A stretch of 16,564 nt of DNA from JBICIG01 sp043101605 (GTDB lineage: Bacteria > Planctomycetota > Phycisphaerae > Phycisphaerales > UBA1924), in assembly GCA_043101605.1 (NCBI GenBank), contig JBICIG010000094.1, positions 1 to 16,564 on the forward strand. Direction: 5' to 3'. Shown one piece after another: positions 7,147 through 14,840 of this stretch. The translations under genes were made by a program, and so were the position numbers. Position 1 is the stretch's first letter; each line of letters opens with the position of its first letter. The notes under the pieces were generated by a model. The model was not told the DNA's origin and ran no database searches. It was given only the letters and a program-made list of their open reading frames with translations.

Positions 7147-7620
7147 GTGTTCACCGAGCCCAACGAACATCACCAATGGCTCCGCCGAATGGTCGGGGAG
7201 TGGGAGTTCGAGCATTCCTGCGGCGGGCCGGACGGCGAGCCCATGAGAACCACCGGGACCGAGCGCGTCACGGCGTTCGGCGATCTCTGGGTCGTGGGCG
7301 ACGGGGAGGGAGAGATCCCCGGCGGCGGGCGGATGACCATGCGCATCACCCTCGGATTCGATCCCAACCAGGGGCGCTATGTCGGCACATGGATTGGCTC
7401 GCCGATGGGATCGATGTTCACCTACGAGGGCACGCGTGAGGGCGATGTGCTCACGCTCGACACCGCGGGGCCCAGCTTCGCCGACCCGACGAAGACCGCC
7501 CGCTACCAGGACATCGTTGAACTGCACGGCGACGATCGGCGCGTGCTCCGATCGCGCTGCCTCGGCGAGGACGGCTCCTGGACCGAATTCATGCGCGGCG
7601 AGTACCGACGCGTGAAGTGA
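7147..7620 (+). CDS. DUF1579 protein
   Basis: A 157-residue soluble protein with the DUF1579 pattern: an early GEWEF (17-21), a central FDPNQGRYVGTWIGSPMGSM (71-90) followed by YEGT (93-96), and a C-terminal FMRGEYRR. The family is predicted to form a beta-rich, lipocalin-like barrel; its biochemical role is unknown. There is no signal peptide. The start is GTG at 7147, supported by AAAAGGAG (7133-7140) six bases upstream and by a short N-terminus fitting the family. It is divergent from the DUF1569 gene (74 bases) and convergent with the next gene (7 bases). DUF1569 and DUF1579 side by side may be a functional pair, but nothing here shows that. Confidence 0.85.
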   Translation: MFTEPNEHHQWLRRMVGEWEFEHSCGGPDGEPMRTTGTERVTAFGDLWVVGDGEGEIPGGGRMTMRITLGFDPNQGRYVGTWIGSPMGSMFTYEGTREGDVLTLDTAGPSFADPTKTARYQDIVELHGDDRRVLRSRCLGEDGSWTEFMRGEYRRVK

Positions 7621-7627
7621 GCCCCGC

Positions 7628-8125
7628 TCAGGCGGACTCGTTGAGGACGGTCGCGGTGAAGCGGTCGCGGTCGGCCCGCGTGGGACGCAGCGCGATCATC
7701 GCCAGCACGCCCAGGCCCGTGCCGATGAACAGCAGCCACTCGCCCGAGACGAGCACGCCGACGACGGTCAGCAGCGCCGCGGCTTCGAACATCGCCAGGC
7801 GGGCGATGACCAGTTGGATCCAGTGCCCGGCGATGACCTGCTCGCCCGCCTCGGTCGATGCGGCCTCGGCGGCGGCTCGGCGGGCCTTGCCGGCGAGCAT
7901 TCTCGGGGCCATCGCCGCGAAACCGGCCGCGACGACCAGCAGGCCCCCGCCCGCCGCGCCGAGCGCGAGGGCAAGGGTGGCGTCGTATCCGGTCATGACG
8001 CCGCTGGAGCGGAGGTACGCCGACACGCCGGCGAAGAGCACCACGCCCATGCAGAGCGCCAGGTGGATCATGATCGCGGCGGGGAGGGCGCTCTCGGGGG
8101 ACACCTGTTTCTGGATTCTGGTCAT
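7628..8125 (-). CDS. Small four-helix integral membrane protein, function unknown
   Basis: A 165-residue protein with four hydrophobic segments at about 15-37, 49-73, 103-126 and 129-147, so probably a four-pass inner membrane protein. A basic loop (RMLAGKARRAAAEAA, 75-89) lies between helices 2 and 3, and both ends are hydrophilic. I recognise no family motif. The ATG at 8125 gives MTRIQKQ; an in-frame ATG at 8197 would add 24 residues that run through the promoter region and is rejected. A TAGTCT box ends seven bases before the ATG and there is no ribosome binding site, so the mRNA may be leaderless. The gene lies just downstream of the atpD terminator on the same strand, so it is transcribed separately. 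Confidence 0.75.
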   Translation of the reverse strand: MTRIQKQVSPESALPAAIMIHLALCMGVVLFAGVSAYLRSSGVMTGYDATLALALGAAGGGLLVVAAGFAAMAPRMLAGKARRAAAEAASTEAGEQVIAGHWIQLVIARLAMFEAAALLTVVGVLVSGEWLLFIGTGLGVLAMIALRPTRADRDRFTATVLNESA

Positions 8126-8132
8126 GCGGAAC

Positions 8133-8138
8133 AGACTA
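8133..8138 (-). promoter_or_regulatory. Possible -10 box giving a leaderless transcript
   Basis: TAGTCT on the minus strand (8138 to 8133) lies seven bases before the ATG at 8125. No clear -35 or ribosome binding site is seen. It belongs to the TAGNCT group of this window. Confidence 0.5.
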
Positions 8139-8197
8139 GCGGCCACGCCGCACCGGAATCGGGCTCGATGAGGAGGACCGAAGAGGTTGACGCGCAA

Positions 8198-8227
8198 GGA
8201 AAGAGCCGCCCCCGAAGGAGCGGCTCT
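8198..8227 (-). terminator. Rho-independent terminator of atpD
   Basis: On the minus strand AGAGCCGC and GCGGCTCT form an 8-base-pair stem. Its loop holds a further CC-TTCG-GG tetraloop stem, and TTTCCTT overlaps and follows the 3' arm. It begins about 33 bases after the atpD stop. The T tract is short but the hairpin is very stable. Confidence 0.75.
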
Positions 8228-8259
8228 GAGAGATCAGCGGTGAACCGCGGGGCGGTCGA

Positions 8260-9711
<1,452 letters not shown>

Positions 9712-9809
9712 GCATGGCGCTCCATCGTTCGGGTCGGCGTCGGGCCGACCTGGGGGCCGATTTCTCGTGGCTGGCGGGAAGGAATCCTGCCAGACCGGAA
9801 CGGGCCCGA

Positions 9810-9815
9810 ACAATA
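9810..9815 (-). promoter_or_regulatory. Possible -10 box of atpD
   Basis: TATTGT on the minus strand (9815 to 9810) is the most AT-rich hexamer upstream of atpD and matches four of six consensus positions. The position 17 bases upstream (TAGCCC) is a poor -35. It would give a leader of about 92 bases containing the hairpin at 9732-9750. Confidence 0.25.
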
Positions 9816-9944
9816 GCTTCCGCAAGCCCGCTGGGCTACCCGGAGAGGGGGTTCAGATCGGTCTTCTCCCGCCAGGGCGGAGGGGGCTCCGGGCCTGCCG
9901 GAGCGGGGACACCCGCGAATCCGGACGAATCTCTGAGAGTTCCC

Positions 9945-9973
9945 TTGGCCGGGGAATCAAGGGCCGGTAGCCT
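9945..9973 (+). promoter_or_regulatory. Promoter reading toward the PEP-CTERM-like gene
   Basis: TTGGCC (9945-9950), exactly 17 bases, then TAGCCT (9968-9973). The same -35 hexamer and spacing with TAGGCT precede the PLP enzyme gene on the other strand at 6560-6532, which strengthens both calls. It would produce a leader of about 280 bases before the gene at 10259. Confidence 0.6.
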
Positions 9974-9987
9974 CGGGCTTCGGCCCG
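9974..9987 (+). promoter_or_regulatory. Hairpin at the 5' end of the leader RNA
   Basis: CGGGC (9974-9978) and GCCCG (9983-9987) close a TTCG tetraloop immediately after the -10 box, near the predicted RNA 5' end. Such 5' hairpins can protect an mRNA; whether this one does is unknown. Confidence 0.35.
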
Positions 9988-10029
9988 GTGCTTCCTTGGG
10001 GAGGACCCCCGGCCGGGAGGAGAGAGTCC

Positions 10030-10125
10030 ATGCCTTGCCGACACCTGCCCCGAGGGGCGTGCGCGCCGCGTCGCAGAGATCTCCACCGACGGTGCGTGCG
10101 TCTGTTGCGGCATCGGACGGCGTGA
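10030..10125 (+). CDS. Possible 31-residue Arg/Cys-rich upstream peptide
   Basis: A short frame of 31 codons ending in TGA at 10123. It is preceded by a strong AGGAG (10018-10022) at a seven-base spacing, better than most ribosome binding sites in this window. The peptide begins MPCRHLPRG and contains ten Arg and three Cys (3, 11, 22). It lies in the leader predicted from the promoter at 9945-9973, 133 bases before the PEP-CTERM-like gene, so it could be a regulatory upstream ORF. In GC-rich DNA short Arg-rich frames are common, and no homology can be judged by eye. Confidence 0.25.
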   Translation: MPCRHLPRGACAPRRRDLHRRCVRLLRHRTA

Positions 10126-10258
10126 GTTCAGGACCGGTCTCGGCCGGTCACCGATCGGGACGGCATACGGGTTTGAGGAGGCCCACTCGCCGCCCGGATT
10201 TGTGGGAAGCCGCGGATGTCGCGGCTCGTTCGTTGATCGAGAGAGAAAGGACACCATC

Positions 10259-10951
10259 GTGAATCGCACCACCCTCGCCACCGTCGCCGCGTCGACGCTT
10301 CTGTCCCTCGCGGGCGGGGCTTCGGCACAGCTCGTGACCATCGGCACCAACGAGTTCGACCTCGCGCAGTTCACCGGCGCGTCGGTCACCTACCGCGCCG
10401 ACGGCTCGGTGACCTTCGACGGGAAGAACTGGGATCAGGCCGCCGGCGTCGACGGCTACACCCTCGGCGAACTCGCCGCGGGCCAGTTCGGCAGCGACCC
10501 GGGCGACCAGATCTCGCTGAACGACCGCGTCAACCCGGATTGGCTCCAACTGAATTACGGCACGCCGTTCCTGTACACCGGAAGCCAGAACAAGCTGGTG
10601 ATCTACGAGATCTCCAGCTTCACTTCGGTCGATCCCGAGGGCCTGAGCTTCCAGATCAGCGTCAACGGCGGCCCGCTCGTGCCCGCGTCCGCGGCCAGCG
10701 CGAGCAACTTCTGGATCGGCGTCGGCAGCGACGGCCCGGCCGAGGACATCAACGAACTCGTCTTCGACCTGTCGGCGATGGGCTTCAACCCGGGCGACAC
10801 CATCTCGACGATCTACATCGAGAACATCGACAGCGGCTCGGGAACCTCTGATCCCGATTTCATCTTCGCGGGCATCACGACCCCGGCCCCGGGCTCGGCG
10901 GCACTGCTCGCGCTCGGCGGCATCGCGGCGATCCGCCGCCGCCGCGCCTGA
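10259..10951 (+). CDS. Secreted protein with PEP-CTERM-like sorting tail
   Basis: A 230-residue protein with a Sec signal peptide (hydrophobic 5-20, likely cleavage after ASA at 21-23). Its tail is PAPG (209-212), a hydrophobic stretch (213-224) and RRRR (226-229). This layout resembles PEP-CTERM sorting signals, which are handled by exosortases in bacteria with an outer membrane. Here Pro-Ala-Pro replaces Pro-Glu-Pro, and the hydrophobic part is short. The middle is acidic, rich in Gly, Ser, Asn and Asp, and has no Cys, typical of a beta-sandwich exported protein; I recognise no named domain. GTG at 10259 has AAAGGA (10246-10251) seven bases upstream and gives a good signal peptide. The role is unknown, perhaps a surface or matrix component. 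Confidence 0.8.
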   Translation: MNRTTLATVAASTLLSLAGGASAQLVTIGTNEFDLAQFTGASVTYRADGSVTFDGKNWDQAAGVDGYTLGELAAGQFGSDPGDQISLNDRVNPDWLQLNYGTPFLYTGSQNKLVIYEISSFTSVDPEGLSFQISVNGGPLVPASAASASNFWIGVGSDGPAEDINELVFDLSAMGFNPGDTISTIYIENIDSGSGTSDPDFIFAGITTPAPGSAALLALGGIAAIRRRRA

Positions 10952-11007
10952 ACCAGGGCGCTGCCGGGACGCGCGACTTCTCCAAGCGCGATTCTTCAGG
11001 AAGCACA

Positions 11008-11046
11008 GCAGGCGGTCGGGGCATCCGGCCGCCTGCTTCTCGTTCT
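11008..11046 (+). terminator. Rho-independent terminator after the PEP-CTERM-like gene
   Basis: A 12-base-pair stem (11008-11019 with 11025-11036, including one G-T pair) around loop GGCAT is followed by TTCTCGTTCT. It lies 56 bases after the stop codon at 10951. It may also stop purK transcription arriving on the other strand, though the T-rich side there is weaker. Confidence 0.75.
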
Positions 11047-11058
11047 GAGCCGGCCCAG

Positions 11059-12180
11059 TCAGAGCACCGAGCGAGTGACCAGGTCCTCGAGCCGCTGCTT
11101 CCGATCGGCGGCGGCCGGGCAGGAGACATGACCGACCTTGCGGCCCGGCTTGGCTTCCTTGCCGTAGAGGTGGACGCGGGCCCCCTCGACCGAGAGCAGG
11201 TCGTCCATCGGCGGGACCGAGCCGACGAAGTTGAACATGGCGCACGGTTCGGAGGCGTCGGTCGAGCCGAGCGGCCAGCCCAGCACCGCTCGCAGGTGGT
11301 TCTCGAATTGGCTCGTGCGCGCGAACTCGATCGTCCAGTGCCCGGAGTTGTGGACGCGCGGCGCGAGTTCGTTGGCGAGCAGCCGACGGGCGCCGTCGGC
11401 CCGCTCGACCTCGAAGAACTCGATCGTCAGCACGCCGATGTGATCGAGCGCCTCGGCGACGCGCTCGGCGGCGGCTCGCGCCCACGCGGCGAGGTCGTTC
11501 GCGACGCCCGGCGCCGGGGCGAGCGTGCGATGCAGAATGCCCGACCGGTGCTCGTTCTCGCACAGGGGGTAGCAGCGAGTCTCCCCGGTGGGCGCGCGCA
11601 CCGTGATGATCGAGAGCTCATGCACGAACGCGACCCGCTCGTCGAGGATCATCGGTCGGCCGCCGAGTTCGTTCCAGACCCGGTCGGCGTCGTCGGGCGT
11701 GGCGAGGGTCGCCTGCCCCTTGCCGTCGTACCCGCCGCGCCGCGCCTTGGCGATCGCCGGCATGGGAGAGTCCGCCGCTGCGGCGCGGAGCGCATCGAGT
11801 GAGTCGATCTTGGCCCACTGCGGCGTGTCGATCCCGAGTTGGCCGAAGAGCCCGCGTTCGTGCGCGCGATCCCGCGCGGTGTCGAGTGAGGTGGGCCCGG
11901 GGCGCACCGGGGCGAGCTCCCCGGCAGCATCGAGCGCTTCGAGCGGGACATTCTCGAACTCGATCGTGACGGCGTCGCATCCCTCGGCGAAGCGTCGGAC
12001 GGCATCGAGATCCTCGAACGGGGCGCAGGTCAGCGGCGCGATCCGCCCGCCGCAGGCGTCGGGCGAGGGATCGAACAGGCGGACCTCGATCTCGAGCGGT
12101 GCTGCGGCCAGGGCGAGCATGCGGCCGAGCTGCCCCCCTCCCAGCACGCCCACGATCGGACGCGCCCCCCAGCCGCTCAC
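11059..12180 (-). CDS. purK: N5-carboxyaminoimidazole ribonucleotide synthase (PurK)
   Basis: PurK uses ATP and bicarbonate to carboxylate AIR to N5-CAIR in purine synthesis. The 373 residues form an ATP-grasp enzyme: GGGQLGRM (14-21), FENVP (75-79), the glycine loop RRGGYDGKGQ (147-156), NELAPRVHNSGHWTIE (270-285) in the catalytic metal and substrate region, and the C-terminal HLYGKEAKPGRKVGH (337-351). All are standard for PurK. The start is GTG at 12180, which overlaps the purE stop by four bases (GTGA) and begins a few residues before the conserved GVLGGGQLG, so the two genes are translationally coupled. The same frame stays open upstream through purE but that part is a shadow. Confidence 0.96.
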   Translation of the reverse strand: MSGWGARPIVGVLGGGQLGRMLALAAAPLEIEVRLFDPSPDACGGRIAPLTCAPFEDLDAVRRFAEGCDAVTIEFENVPLEALDAAGELAPVRPGPTSLDTARDRAHERGLFGQLGIDTPQWAKIDSLDALRAAAADSPMPAIAKARRGGYDGKGQATLATPDDADRVWNELGGRPMILDERVAFVHELSIITVRAPTGETRCYPLCENEHRSGILHRTLAPAPGVANDLAAWARAAAERVAEALDHIGVLTIEFFEVERADGARRLLANELAPRVHNSGHWTIEFARTSQFENHLRAVLGWPLGSTDASEPCAMFNFVGSVPPMDDLLSVEGARVHLYGKEAKPGRKVGHVSCPAAADRKQRLEDLVTRSVL

Positions 12181-12731
12181 GACGCGCCCCCGGGCGAAGG
12201 CGGTGGCGGTGAGGCGGGGTCGGGATGGTCGAGGACGCGGCGGGTCTGCTCGGCGCGGAAGGCTTCGAGAGCCGCAAGGTGCTCGGGGTGGGCCCCGGAG
12301 ACGATCGCCGCGGCGAGCAACGCCGCGTTGACCGCACCGGATCGCCCGATCGCCAGCGTCCCGACGGGAACGCCCGCGGGCATCTGCGCGATCGAGAGCA
12401 GGCTGTCCCACCCGCTCAGGGCCTTGCTCTGAACGGGCACCCCCAGCACGGGCAGCGAGGTCTTGGCGGCGAGCATGCCGGGCAGGTGAGCCGCCCCGCC
12501 GGCGCCGGCGATGATGACCTGCAGGCGGCGGGCGCGCGCTTCGGAGGCGTACTCGAAGAGCAGGTCGGGTGTGCGATGCGCGCTGACGACGCGCGTCTCG
12601 CGCGGGATGCCCAGGGCGTCGAGCGTGTCGACGGCGTGACGCATGGTCTCCCAGTCGGAGTGGGAGCCCATCACGACGCCGACGAGCGGGCTCGCGGCGT
12701 TTGCGGCGGATCCGGGCGGGGCGGCGGTCAT
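12177..12731 (-). CDS. purE: N5-CAIR mutase (PurE, class I)
   Basis: PurE moves the carboxyl group of N5-CAIR, made by PurK, to give CAIR. It is 184 residues, slightly longer than the typical 160-170 because of a Pro-rich tail (PASPPPPSPGGAS). Class I motifs are clear: GVVMGSHSDWETM (18-30), SAHRTP (50-55), AGAGGAAHLPGM (75-86) and GVPVQSKALSGWDSLLSI (97-114). The PurK partner next to it supports class I, the two-step route, over the PurK-independent class II. The ATG at 12731 has no ribosome binding site but a TAGGCT box six bases upstream, so the purEK mRNA may be leaderless. Confidence 0.96.
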   Translation of the reverse strand: MTAAPPGSAANAASPLVGVVMGSHSDWETMRHAVDTLDALGIPRETRVVSAHRTPDLLFEYASEARARRLQVIIAGAGGAAHLPGMLAAKTSLPVLGVPVQSKALSGWDSLLSIAQMPAGVPVGTLAIGRSGAVNAALLAAAIVSGAHPEHLAALEAFRAEQTRRVLDHPDPASPPPPSPGGAS

Positions 12732-12737
12732 GGGCGA

Positions 12738-12743
12738 AGCCTA
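12738..12743 (-). promoter_or_regulatory. Possible -10 box giving a leaderless purEK transcript
   Basis: TAGGCT on the minus strand (12743 to 12738) ends six bases before the purE ATG. No -35 (GGGCGG at the expected place) and no ribosome binding site are visible. It lies in the 50-base gap after the upstream DUF1232-like gene, which could also read through. Confidence 0.5.
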
Positions 12744-12781
12744 CCCCGATCGGGCGCACGCCGCCCGTCGCGGTCGGGCGT

Positions 12782-13384
12782 TCACCCGCCCAGGTTCAAC
12801 TGGGGGATGTTGGGCATGGGCGGCAGGGAGACCGACTCGCCGACGGCCGCGTCGCGCTGCTTGAGCACGCCGACGAGCGACCCCGCGGGGTCGGCCGCAT
12901 CGGCGAGCAGCTTCTCGACGGCGGCCTCGATCCGCGACGACATCGAATCGCCCAGCATCGTGCGCATCTTGCGGTTGGCGGTGCGGTAGTCGAAGCGGAT
13001 GAGCGGGATCTCGCCGGCGTCGCGCTGGGCGTCGGAGACGCGCTGGAGCAGGTTGAAGACGCAGTACGCGTCGTCGATGTACCCGGTCAGCCCGCCGTCG
13101 TCGGGGATGAAGTCCGCGTCCTCATCGATGTAGCGGACGGCCGCCTCGAGGAACGGGCCGACCGAATCGAGCGACTCGGATTCCTCGGCGGCGGCGTAGG
13201 CGGCTTCGAGCAGGTCGGCCGACGCCTTGACATACCCCACGACAAACTGGTGGATCTCGTAGCAGTCCTGGGTCGGGTCGTCGGAATCGGGCAGGGCCGC
13301 GAGGATGCGGTCGCGGAGGGCCCCGGTCGAGCGCTCGTCCTCGAGCGCCTTGGCGATGTCCTGACGGAAGCGGTTGATCGGCAT
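12782..13384 (-). CDS. DUF1232-like (YkvA-type) protein
   Basis: A 200-residue soluble, mostly helical and acidic protein. Residues 85-114 read YIDEDADFIPDDGG then LTGYIDDAYCVFNLLQ, which resembles the DUF1232/YkvA core (aliphatic-rich YxxxPxDxIPDxxPxxGYxDD). The N-terminal 80 residues are helical with no known motif. The C-terminus (165-200) is flexible and ends in a Pro/Asn-rich stretch. The family function is unknown. The ATG at 13384 has AAGGA about six bases upstream; an in-frame ATG at 13489 would add 35 residues of low quality and is rejected. A weak -10 (TACCGT, 13453 to 13448) lies upstream. It precedes purE by 50 bases on the same strand and is divergent from sucC. Confidence 0.72.
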   Translation of the reverse strand: MPINRFRQDIAKALEDERSTGALRDRILAALPDSDDPTQDCYEIHQFVVGYVKASADLLEAAYAAAEESESLDSVGPFLEAAVRYIDEDADFIPDDGGLTGYIDDAYCVFNLLQRVSDAQRDAGEIPLIRFDYRTANRKMRTMLGDSMSSRIEAAVEKLLADAADPAGSLVGVLKQRDAAVGESVSLPPMPNIPQLNLGG

Positions 13385-13493
13385 GGCTGGTCCTTCGAGA
13401 TGCCCGGCGGCGGCCGACGCCCGGCACGCCGACCCGGATCCGGGCCAACGGTAGCGGGAGTCCGTGACGCCGACACGCCTCATCCCCATCCTT

Positions 13494-13510
13494 CATGCAG
13501 ATACCATGCA
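13494..13510 (+). promoter_or_regulatory. Possible sucC -10 box flanked by CATGCA repeats
   Basis: TACCAT (13502-13507) matches four of six -10 positions. CATGCA occurs at 13494-13499 and again at 13505-13510, 11 bases apart, about one helical turn, and the second copy overlaps the -10. This could be an operator on the sucC promoter. No clear -35 was found. Leader length would be about 95 bases. Confidence 0.35.
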
Positions 13511-13609
13511 ACCCCCCGGACCGTCCGCGCCCGGGGCCCACGACGATCCCTCCCCGGCGGACCCGCCCGCCGAGGCCCGCCGCACGACCGAGCCATAGGA
13601 GACCTTGCG

Positions 13610-14818
13610 ATGAAGATTCACGAGTACCAGGCCCGCGACCTCCTGTCCTCGGCCGGCGTCCCGGTTCCCCCCGCCAAGGTCGTCGAGTCCATCGATGCCG
13701 CCGCGGGCACTTACAAGGAAGTCACGCGCGAAGCCGGTCTGGGCGAGGGCGGGCTGGCGGTCGTCAAGGCGCAGGTGCACGCCGGCGGGCGCGGGAAGGC
13801 CGGGTTCGTCAAGCTCGTCCGCTCGCCCGAGGAAGCGACCGACGCCGCCCGGTTCATGCTGTCCAACAAGATGGTCAGCGTGCAGACCGGGCCCGAGGGG
13901 CTCGAGGTCCGCAAGCTGCTCGTGGCGGCGGGGGTCGACATCGCCCACGAGTACTACCTCGCGATCACCACCGACCGCGCGACACGCCGCAATGTCCTGA
14001 TCGCGAGTGCCGAGGGCGGCGTGGAGATCGAGCAGGTCGCCCACGACAACCCGGACGCGATCATCAAGGAGCCGTTGCACCCGCTGCTGGGGCTCGAGGC
14101 GCACCAGGCACGGAAGGTCGCGTTCAAGCTGGGGTTCAAGGGCAAGCAGGTCGGGCAGGCGGTCAAGATCATGCTCAACCTCGCCAAGCTGTTCGAGGCC
14201 AAGGACTGCACGATCGCGGAGATCAACCCGCTGATCCTGACCCCGCCGACCGAGGAGAACCCCGACGGGCAGGTGCTGGCGATCGATGCCAAGTTCAACT
14301 TCGACGACAACGCGACCTTCCGGCACAAGGACATCCAGGCGATGTTCGACCCGACCGAGGAGAACCCCGCCGAGCTGAAGGCCCAGAAGTTCGGGCTCAG
14401 CTACATCGCCCTCGACGGCAACATCGGGTGCCTGGTCAACGGCGCGGGGCTCGCGATGGCGACCATGGACATCGTCAAGCTCCACGGCGGCGAGCCCGCG
14501 AACTTCCTCGATGTCGGCGGGTCGGCGACCGAGGAAGCCGTCACCGAGGCGTTCAAGATCATCCTGAGCGATGAGGCGGTCAAGGGCATCCTCGTCAACA
14601 TCTTCGGCGGGATCATGGACTGCGCCGTGATCGCCCAGGGCATCGTCAACGCCGCGAAGGAAGTGGGCTTCACGGTCCCCCTCGTCGTCCGGCTGGAGGG
14701 CACGAATGTCGACGCGGGGCGGGCGATTCTGAAGGAGGCTTCAGGGGCCCTGCCGACGCTGCAGGCGGCGGAGGATCTGACGGATGCGGCGGAGAAGGTG
14801 ACGAAGGCGGTAGGGTAA
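13610..14818 (+). CDS. sucC: Succinate-CoA ligase (ADP-forming) subunit beta, without sucD beside it
   Basis: The beta subunit of succinyl-CoA synthetase, a TCA cycle enzyme that makes ATP or GTP from succinyl-CoA. At 402 residues it is slightly longer than E. coli SucC (388). ATP-grasp features: MKIHEYQARDLL (1-12), VHAGGRGKAG (56-65), EINPL (204-208), DAKFNFDDNA (226-235), VNGAGLAMATMD (276-287) and FLDVGGSA (299-306), which lies by the phosphohistidine partner interface. The loop after EINPL carries a few extra residues, PPTEENP (212-218), and PTEENP recurs at 248-253. AGGAG (13597-13601) lies eight bases before the ATG. The alpha subunit gene sucD usually follows at once, but here a convergent gene starts 22 bases after the stop, so SucD must be encoded elsewhere. 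Confidence 0.95.
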   Translation: MKIHEYQARDLLSSAGVPVPPAKVVESIDAAAGTYKEVTREAGLGEGGLAVVKAQVHAGGRGKAGFVKLVRSPEEATDAARFMLSNKMVSVQTGPEGLEVRKLLVAAGVDIAHEYYLAITTDRATRRNVLIASAEGGVEIEQVAHDNPDAIIKEPLHPLLGLEAHQARKVAFKLGFKGKQVGQAVKIMLNLAKLFEAKDCTIAEINPLILTPPTEENPDGQVLAIDAKFNFDDNATFRHKDIQAMFDPTEENPAELKAQKFGLSYIALDGNIGCLVNGAGLAMATMDIVKLHGGEPANFLDVGGSATEEAVTEAFKIILSDEAVKGILVNIFGGIMDCAVIAQGIVNAAKEVGFTVPLVVRLEGTNVDAGRAILKEASGALPTLQAAEDLTDAAEKVTKAVG

Positions 14819-14840
14819 CGAACTCGATGAACGGGAGAGG

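Larger units (their letters stand above)
9712..10258. other. 547-base gene-free leader region between atpD and the PEP-CTERM-like gene
   Basis: This divergent intergenic region carries no convincing full-length gene. Nearest atpD is a perfect 7-base-pair hairpin (GGTCGGC 9732-9738 with GCCGACC 9744-9750) in the expected atpD leader, and a possible atpD -10 box TATTGT (9815 to 9810, minus strand). On the plus strand lie a promoter (9945-9973), a GC hairpin with a TTCG loop (9974-9987) and a strong ribosome binding site leading into a 31-codon frame (10030-10125). The rest, up to 10245, shows nothing I can interpret. Confidence 0.6.

Noticed and set aside
6501..7163. Upstream extension of the PLP enzyme frame
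   Set aside because: It would overlap the DUF1569 gene on the same strand in another frame; the ATG at 6500 with AGGAG and a Tat signal is the natural start.
9712..9825. N-terminal extension of atpD by 38 residues
   Set aside because: The family start MASGTKG has its own GGAG site, and the extension is Pro/Arg-rich and unlike any beta subunit.
12701..13609. In-frame extension upstream of sucC
   Set aside because: It runs antisense through the DUF1232-like gene with no family resemblance; sucC has a strong ribosome binding site at its conserved ATG at 13610.
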